Below the pieces are notes generated by a model, which had not been told where the DNA came from, ran no database searches, and saw only the letters and a list, made by a program, of their open reading frames with translations. From Empedobacter stercoris (GTDB lineage: Bacteria; Bacteroidota; Bacteroidia; Flavobacteriales; Weeksellaceae): a DNA stretch of 9,929 bases. Each line of letters starts with the position of its first letter. Position 1 is the first letter of the stretch. The stretch is taken from assembly GCF_965137335.1 (NCBI RefSeq), contig NZ_CBCRZD010000049.1, one strand, 5' to 3'. Below, in pieces: positions 6,690 through 9,929 of the stretch. The translations under genes were made by a program, and so were the position numbers.

Positions 6690-6718
6690 AGCAGTAATTT
6701 TACGATTACTGCTTTTTT
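6690..6718 (+). terminator. Intrinsic terminator in R3
   Basis: AGCAGTAAT (6690-6698) and ATTACTGCT (6705-6713) form a perfect stem followed by six T's. It would end the HRDC transcript. Confidence 0.88.
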
Positions 6719-6800
6719 ATAGTTAATTTAGAATTTTTGTCTGTCTAAACCATTGATTATAGTCATAAAACCTTGAATTATGAATTTTAGAAATATTAAC

Positions 6801-6837
6801 TATATTTGAAAGGAGTTTGTGTACCTTTTTCACAGAC
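6801..6837 (+). promoter_or_regulatory. Promoter and 5' hairpin of R3
   Basis: TATATTTG (6801-6808) again ends 34 nt before the junction; the GTTTGTG/CACAGAC stem spans 6815-6837. It would drive the 127-residue membrane-anchored protein. Confidence 0.6.
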
Positions 6838-6867
6838 TGACGTTAGCTGTAATTTTACAAAAAAACA

Positions 6868-6890
6868 AATACGATAGTCAATATCGTATT
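6868..6890. promoter_or_regulatory. Leader dyad before the cassette 3 gene
   Basis: AATACGATA (6868-6876) and TATCGTATT (6882-6890) form a perfect 9-bp inverted repeat around GTCAA, between the R3 promoter and the start codon. It could be a repressor operator or an mRNA hairpin. No such element is seen in the other cassettes. Confidence 0.6.
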
Positions 6891-6910
6891 ACAACCAAAC
6901 AAAATAGTAA

Positions 6911-7294
6911 ATGGGAATTAATAAAAAAGTGATAGTATTTCTGTTAGTAATGACATTCTTACCATTAATTTCTTTTTTTTCATATTTCTGGTATCAAAGC
7001 TTAACAGATAAAAGAACTTTTCAACAGATTGTATTAGATGATCGAAGTAATAGACATTATTCGTTTAAAGTTAAAGAAATATATCGTGATAATAGAAATC
7101 ATAATGTATTGACATTAAGAGGTGAAAACAAGCAAACTGATATTGCAGGAGTAGAACCTATTTGGGAAAATGGATTTTTTGAAATTGGGGATTCTGTAAG
7201 TAAGAGAAAAGGATCATTAGAAATTTATGTGTTCAGAAATGACTCATTAAAATTTAAACTTGACTATAGAGAAGTTAATTACAATAAAAAATAA
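6911..7294 (+). CDS. Small membrane-anchored protein of unknown function
   Basis: I do not recognise this 127-residue protein. It has one N-terminal hydrophobic segment at about residues 7-28 (VIVFLLVMTFLPLISFFSYF) after a short basic start (NKK), so it is most likely a signal anchor with the rest outside the cytoplasm; there is no lipobox cysteine. The remaining 98 residues look beta-rich, with alternating polar and aromatic strands (HYSFKVKEIY, NVLTLRG, GSLEIYVF, LKFKLDYREV). The layout resembles small periplasmic beta-barrel or OB-like domains, but this is only an impression. It is the only gene of cassette 3 and ends 12 nt before repeat R4. The ATG at 6911 is the only sensible start. A regulatory dyad lies 20 nt upstream. 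Confidence 0.7.
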   Translation: MGINKKVIVFLLVMTFLPLISFFSYFWYQSLTDKRTFQQIVLDDRSNRHYSFKVKEIYRDNRNHNVLTLRGENKQTDIAGVEPIWENGFFEIGDSVSKRKGSLEIYVFRNDSLKFKLDYREVNYNKK

Positions 7295-7487
7295 AAAAAC
7301 TACCGCTAATAACTAAGCTTTCGTCTTGCCCGGAGGGCACGAGATGAATTGAAAATCACTGAATACTAAAACAAATAATAAACCATGAAGTAAAGCCCGT
7401 TGAAACCTTCGATAAACTCAGGGCATGCCCACCGGAGTAACTTAATACGTATGATGAAGTTTTCGAAGTGCAGCTTTAAGATATACG

Positions 7488-7518
7488 AGCAGTAATTTTA
7501 CGATTACTGCTTTTTTTT
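7488..7518 (+). terminator. Intrinsic terminator in R4
   Basis: AGCAGTAAT (7488-7496) and ATTACTGCT (7503-7511) form a perfect stem followed by eight T's. Confidence 0.9.
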
Positions 7519-7610
7519 GGGCTGATATAGAATTTTTGCCTGTCTAAACTATTAGTTATAGGCATAAAACCTTGAATTATGAATACCTAATGAATTTATG
7601 AAATATTAAC

Positions 7611-7647
7611 TATATTTGAAAGGAGTTTGTGTGCTTTTTTCACAGAC
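7611..7647 (+). promoter_or_regulatory. Promoter and 5' hairpin of R4
   Basis: TATATTTG (7611-7618) ends 34 nt before the junction; the GTTTGTG/CACAGAC stem is at 7625-7647. It would drive the gene at 7790 through a long leader. Confidence 0.6.
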
Positions 7648-7652
7648 TGCCG

Positions 7653-8215
7653 TTATAACCAATGCTAAAATGACGACCACGAAAAAAAATCGTCAGAGCT
7701 GTCTTTGACATTAAAGAAATGGCATTTGGTAATTTTTAAATAGAACCGAAAATTTAACATAGGAAATTGGTTAACGAAATAGAAAAATAATGGGAATAAT
7801 TATTCTGCCTTTTTTGCTTGGTGCATTAGGACTTTCAGTATTTGCAATAATTCATACTGTTAGACTCTTGAGAAATAAGGAAATCAACTTTAAAGAAATC
7901 ATTTTCGGACTTGTTATTTCAGTCTCAATATTTGGACTTATTTGCTTATCATACTTATTAGAAGGTAAAGCCTGGGGATTAAGTCCGGCATTTAGAATTC
8001 CAATTTTTATGGTTTTTGTACCTTTTGGTTTTTACTTATTTAACAAGACAAATAACAATCAAAAATTGAAATACTTTGCGAATTTGGTATTAATTAGTAT
8101 TGGACTGACAGGAATTTTAGGAATAATTTTCAACGACCTGTTTTTTGTATTAATCGACATTTTAGGAATTGAAAAACACTATTAATCAAATGAGAAACGA
8201 CAGAAACACTGGCTA
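7653..8215 (+). other. Cassette 4: four-helix membrane protein
   Basis: Its start TTATAACCAATG (7653-7664) and its end CACTGGCTATAA (8207-8218) match as an inverted repeat at 10 of 12 positions. Both mismatches would be G-T wobbles on the bottom strand. The leader before the gene is 137 nt, the longest of the single-gene cassettes, and contains no convincing gene. Confidence 0.72.
7790..8185 (+). CDS. Small multi-helix membrane protein, unknown function
   Basis: I do not recognise this 131-residue protein. It is strongly hydrophobic with about four membrane helices: residues 3-23, 36-56, 68-84 and 96-125, the last long enough to be two short helices. Short basic loops (RLLRNKEINFK, NKTNNNQKLK) suggest a cytoplasmic side for those loops by the positive-inside rule. 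No catalytic motif, cysteine cluster or partner domain is seen. The start ATG at 7790 follows an A-rich leader (AGAAAAATA). It is the only gene of cassette 4 and stops 30 nt before R5. Small membrane proteins also fill cassettes 3 and 5, so this is a theme of the array; immunity or stress roles are only possible. Confidence 0.7.
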   Translation: MGIIILPFLLGALGLSVFAIIHTVRLLRNKEINFKEIIFGLVISVSIFGLICLSYLLEGKAWGLSPAFRIPIFMVFVPFGFYLFNKTNNNQKLKYFANLVLISIGLTGILGIIFNDLFFVLIDILGIEKHY

Positions 8216-8368
8216 TAATAACTAAGCTTTAGCTTCGCTCTGTTCGGGAAAAGCCCTCGAGTCGTCTTGCCTGGAGGGCACGAAACCCTTAGGGTCACCG
8301 AATACAAAAACAAATAGAATGCATGAGGTAGATGAACTAATAATCACTGTGTACTTTTAAGATATACG

Positions 8369-8398
8369 AGCAGTAATTTTACGATTACTGCTTTTTTT
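8369..8398 (+). terminator. Intrinsic terminator in R5
   Basis: AGCAGTAAT (8369-8377) and ATTACTGCT (8384-8392) form a perfect stem followed by seven T's. Confidence 0.9.
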
Positions 8399-8491
8399 AT
8401 AGTTAATTTAGCGTTTTTGTCTGTCTAAACCATTGATTATAGGTATAAAACCGTGAATTATGAATACCTTATGAATTTCAGAAATACTAAC

Positions 8492-8529
8492 TATATTTGA
8501 AAGGGAGTTGTGTACTTTTTTCACAGACT
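8492..8529 (+). promoter_or_regulatory. Promoter and 5' hairpin of R5
   Basis: TATATTTG (8492-8499) ends 34 nt before the junction. The hairpin arm reads AGTTGTG instead of AGTTTGTG, but still pairs with CACAGACT (8522-8529) with one bulged G, so the structure is kept despite sequence change. Confidence 0.6.
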
Positions 8530-8533
8530 GATG

Positions 8534-9272
8534 TTACCAGCAATTTTTAGACGACACAATGCAAGAAATGAATGCCTTTACGATTACAGCAACCTTAATA
8601 CTTTATGGATTGACATTTCTATGCTTTTTTATTCCGTTTAAAAAAGGACAATGTCTGGCTGGATATATCGCTGGAGGAACTTTAGCAGTAATAATAACTC
8701 TGACACTAATCGGAAATTTAGACTTTCTAGTAAATTTTATTTGGCTTGTGATTATTATGTTCCAAATAATTTTCATTTCTTATTGGATTTTTACTGCTTT
8801 TAAGAAAATAGGACTTGTAATATCGACAATTCTGATTGTAGGATTTTTTCTTCTCATAATGCAACCTTGGATTTCAGACTGGACATTTAGTAAGAAAGAT
8901 GCTACAAAAATTCTCAGCTATCATAATATAGAATTAAAAGACGATTTCAAAATTTTAAAGAACGAAGCAAGAGGTTTCAGAGACTACTATGAAACATTTA
9001 CGTTAAAACTGTCCGACAATGATTTTAACCGTATTTCTCAAACAATAAAGACATCTAAAAATTATAAAGAACATTTTACAGATTATACCGAGCTTCCGCT
9101 TCCAGCATACAAAACCTCTGACACAGTTGATTTTTGAAACAAATAATTATTTTGAAAGGGAATATTGGACAAATAACAAAATAGAAAACGGTACATATCA
9201 TTTTCGATTTCAGTTAGACAAAAAAAACAAAGAGTTGAGCTACATTGGAAGCGATGAATAAAAAACTGCTTA
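8534..9272 (+). other. Cassette 5: last cassette, 3' repeat missing
   Basis: It starts TTACCAGCAATTTTT (8534-8548). A matching end, AAAAACTGCTTATAA (9261-9275), agrees as an inverted repeat at 12 of 15 positions and directly follows the gene's repaired stop codon. The next bases TAATA (9273-9277) begin the repeat, but then the sequence departs, so the expected sixth repeat is absent. Confidence 0.6.
8559..9261 (+). pseudogene. Membrane protein with C-terminal soluble domain, frameshifted near its end
   Basis: From ATG 8559 the frame runs 192 codons to a TGA at 9135-9137. About four membrane helices lie at residues 8-27, 31-51, 56-79 and 83-104, then a soluble domain begins (DDFKILKNEARGFRDYYETF, then TLKLSDNDFNRISQTIK). 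After the AAAA tract at 9111-9114 the next frame continues sensibly as PLTQLIFETNNYFEREYWTN and ends FRFQLDKKNKELSYIGSDE at TAA 9259-9261. Removing one A would give a 233-residue protein whose stop falls exactly at the cassette end, so the longer form is probably original. The insertion may be real or a sequencing error. I do not recognise the family, though the soluble part resembles uncharacterised flavobacterial proteins. The R5 promoter would drive it. Confidence 0.7.
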
Positions 9273-9275
9273 TAA

Positions 9276-9416
9276 TATCTACTCATTTTCTGTAGTAAAA
9301 ACGATATTTTTGGGTCTAAAATCTACTATCTAGTTTCTCAAATCTAAAAATCTCAAAAAATATTTCCCGTCATAACAATCAGTTAGGGATAGAAAGTAAA
9401 ATAAATGTAAAATGCG
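9276..9416. other. Gene-free spacer between cassette 5 and the rRNA promoters
   Basis: AT-rich sequence with no convincing gene, hairpin terminator or repeat copy. The absence of a terminator means cassette 5 transcripts could run into the rRNA leader. Confidence 0.5.
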
Positions 9417-9449
9417 TTTGGAAGTTCGGAAAAATGGGTTGTATATTTG
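9417..9449 (+). promoter_or_regulatory. rRNA operon promoter P1
   Basis: TTTG (9417-9420) and TATATTTG (9442-9449) are separated by 21 nt, close to the Bacteroidota consensus of TTTG, about 19-20 nt, TAnnTTTG. The transcript would start near 9456. Confidence 0.75.
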
Positions 9450-9526
9450 CAATCCCAATACGAAAGACGAGTAGTATTGTAGTTGACATAAAGTAAAACA
9501 AACGACAAAAATTTTTAAAAATAAAN

Positions 9527-9558
9527 TTTGNTNNNTTNAGAAATAAGTTTTACCTTTG
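9527..9558 (+). promoter_or_regulatory. rRNA operon promoter P2
   Basis: TTTG (9527-9530) and TACCTTTG (9551-9558) are 20 nt apart. The spacer holds several Ns. The flanking AGAAATAAGTTTTACCTTTG is repeated at P3. Confidence 0.78.
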
Positions 9559-9639
9559 CAACCGCAAATNACGAGAGTGNTTTTGCTGNGAAGTAAATTG
9601 ACTTATTGAAATAAAAACTTTAAANTTTTTAAAATAAAA

Positions 9640-9670
9640 TTTGGTAGTTNAGAAATAAGTTTTACCTTTG
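9640..9670 (+). promoter_or_regulatory. rRNA operon promoter P3
   Basis: TTTG (9640-9643) and TACCTTTG (9663-9670) are 19 nt apart, the best spacing of the three. The module is a near copy of P2 displaced by 112 nt. It is the promoter nearest the 16S gene. Confidence 0.8.
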
Positions 9671-9850
9671 CAACCGCTTACAGAAACAGCGATGTTTTGT
9701 AAGTTATAAACTGAGAAGTTCATTTGAAATTATAATATATACAGAAGAAAAAATAAGCCGAATAATAACGAAGTCAATCCTTGAATAATGGAGCTTAAGG
9801 AAATTCGAAGTTGTAAAAACNTAAGTCTTATAGACTAAACAAAATAATTT
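9671..9850 (+). other. 16S rRNA leader
   Basis: The transcribed leader between P3 and the 16S gene. It has a small AGTCT/AGACT hairpin just before the gene (about 9822-9834) and no reading frame on the plus strand. The partner of any 16S processing stem lies beyond the window. Confidence 0.6.

Positions 9851-9929
<79 letters not shown>

Larger units (their letters stand above)
6428..6842 (+). repeat. Cassette repeat R3 (415 bp, the fullest copy)
   Basis: It contains all modules in order: TAATAACTAAGCTTTAGC, a GCTCTG/CAAAGC hairpin weakened by one change, AACCTTTAGGTTCACCGAAT, AGAATGCATGAGGTAGATG, the REP-like CCCTTCCATAAACTCAGGG, AATACGTATTATGGAG, the terminator, the promoter and the closing hairpin, ending CAGACTGACG. 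R1, R2, R4 and R5 can be read as deletion forms of it. Confidence 0.92.
6843..7306 (+). other. Cassette 3: small membrane-anchored protein
   Basis: The first 14 bases TTAGCTGTAATTTT (6843-6856) and the end AAAACTACCGCTAA (7296-7309) match as an inverted repeat at 12 of 14 positions. It holds one gene in the array direction. Confidence 0.72.
7307..7652 (+). repeat. Cassette repeat R4 (346 bp, internal deletion)
   Basis: It starts TAATAACTAAGCTTTCGTCTTG: compared with R2 and R3, about 32 bp holding the GCTCTG hairpin has been lost. It keeps TGCCCGGAGGGCA, a small hairpin, the REP-like CCTTCGATAAACTCAGGGC module, the terminator and the promoter, and ends CAGACTGCCG. The sequence just after the T-run (GGGCTGATATAG) differs from the other copies. 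Confidence 0.92.
8216..8533 (+). repeat. Cassette repeat R5 (318 bp, shortest copy)
   Basis: It starts TAATAACTAAGCTTTAGC and ends CAGACTGATG. It shares the AGAATGCATGAGGTAGATG block with R3, then jumps from AATCACTG directly to GTACTTTTAAGATATACG, so the REP-like module and the AATACGTATTATGGAG block are missing. Its first hairpin has decayed (GCTCTG against AAAAGC). Confidence 0.92.

Noticed and set aside
7670..7708. Possible 12-residue leader peptide (MTTTKKNRQSCL) in the cassette 4 leader
   Set aside because: Too short, no regulatory hairpin pair of attenuator type, and no ribosome-binding evidence.
2950..8533. CRISPR array
   Set aside because: The repeats are over 300 bp, the spacers are whole genes of 464-2174 bp, and no cas gene is present.
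2950..8533. The repeats as simple MITEs inserted between genes
   Set aside because: No matching direct duplications flank the copies. The inverted matches are between the two ends of each cassette rather than the two ends of each repeat. Not fully excluded.

Overview
The window is low-GC DNA from a member of the Bacteroidota, class Flavobacteriia. Two things show this. Promoter-like TAnnTTTG boxes, the Bacteroidota -7 element, recur throughout. The right edge carries the 5' end of a 16S rRNA gene whose sequence (AACGCTAGCGGGAGGCCTAA, then GCAAGCCGAGGGGTA) resembles the Weeksellaceae/Chryseobacterium-Empedobacter group; the genus is a guess. Scattered Ns show draft-quality sequence, so single-base lesions may be sequencing errors.

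Left part (1-2927): a decayed accessory region. It holds the N-terminal part of an IS1182-type transposase on the minus strand, a lone IS3-type orfA without its orfB, an intact Na/Pi-cotransporter-like membrane protein, a DUF308/HdeD-like membrane protein broken by an in-frame TAG at codon 15, and a truncated, frameshifted rteC-like gene that contains a perfect 17-bp palindrome.

Central part (2950-9275): the main discovery. Five directly oriented copies (R1-R5) of a 318-415 bp non-coding repeat alternate with short gene-bearing segments. Each repeat begins TAATAACTAAGCTTT (R1 has TAATAACTAAACTTT), carries a perfect 9-bp-stem intrinsic terminator followed by T's, then a TATATTTG promoter box exactly 34 nt before its end, and closes with a small hairpin and a G|TTA junction (G|TCA in R1). 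The segments between repeats each hold one gene or one small gene group: araC with two GNAT acetyltransferases; an HRDC protein; and three small membrane proteins. The start of each of segments 2-5 is an imperfect inverted match to its own end. This is the geometry of integron gene cassettes with attC R'/R'' arms, but the site is much longer than known attC sites and also supplies a terminator and a promoter. No integrase lies in the window. Each cassette therefore appears to arrive with an insulator for the upstream gene and a promoter for the next one.

Right part (9276-9929): the last cassette ends without its 3' repeat and is followed by the leader of an rRNA operon with three stacked TTTG/TAnnTTTG promoters, two of them a duplicated module, and then the 16S rRNA start. 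The Ns cluster in the duplicated promoter module, as expected if several rrn copies were collapsed in the assembly.
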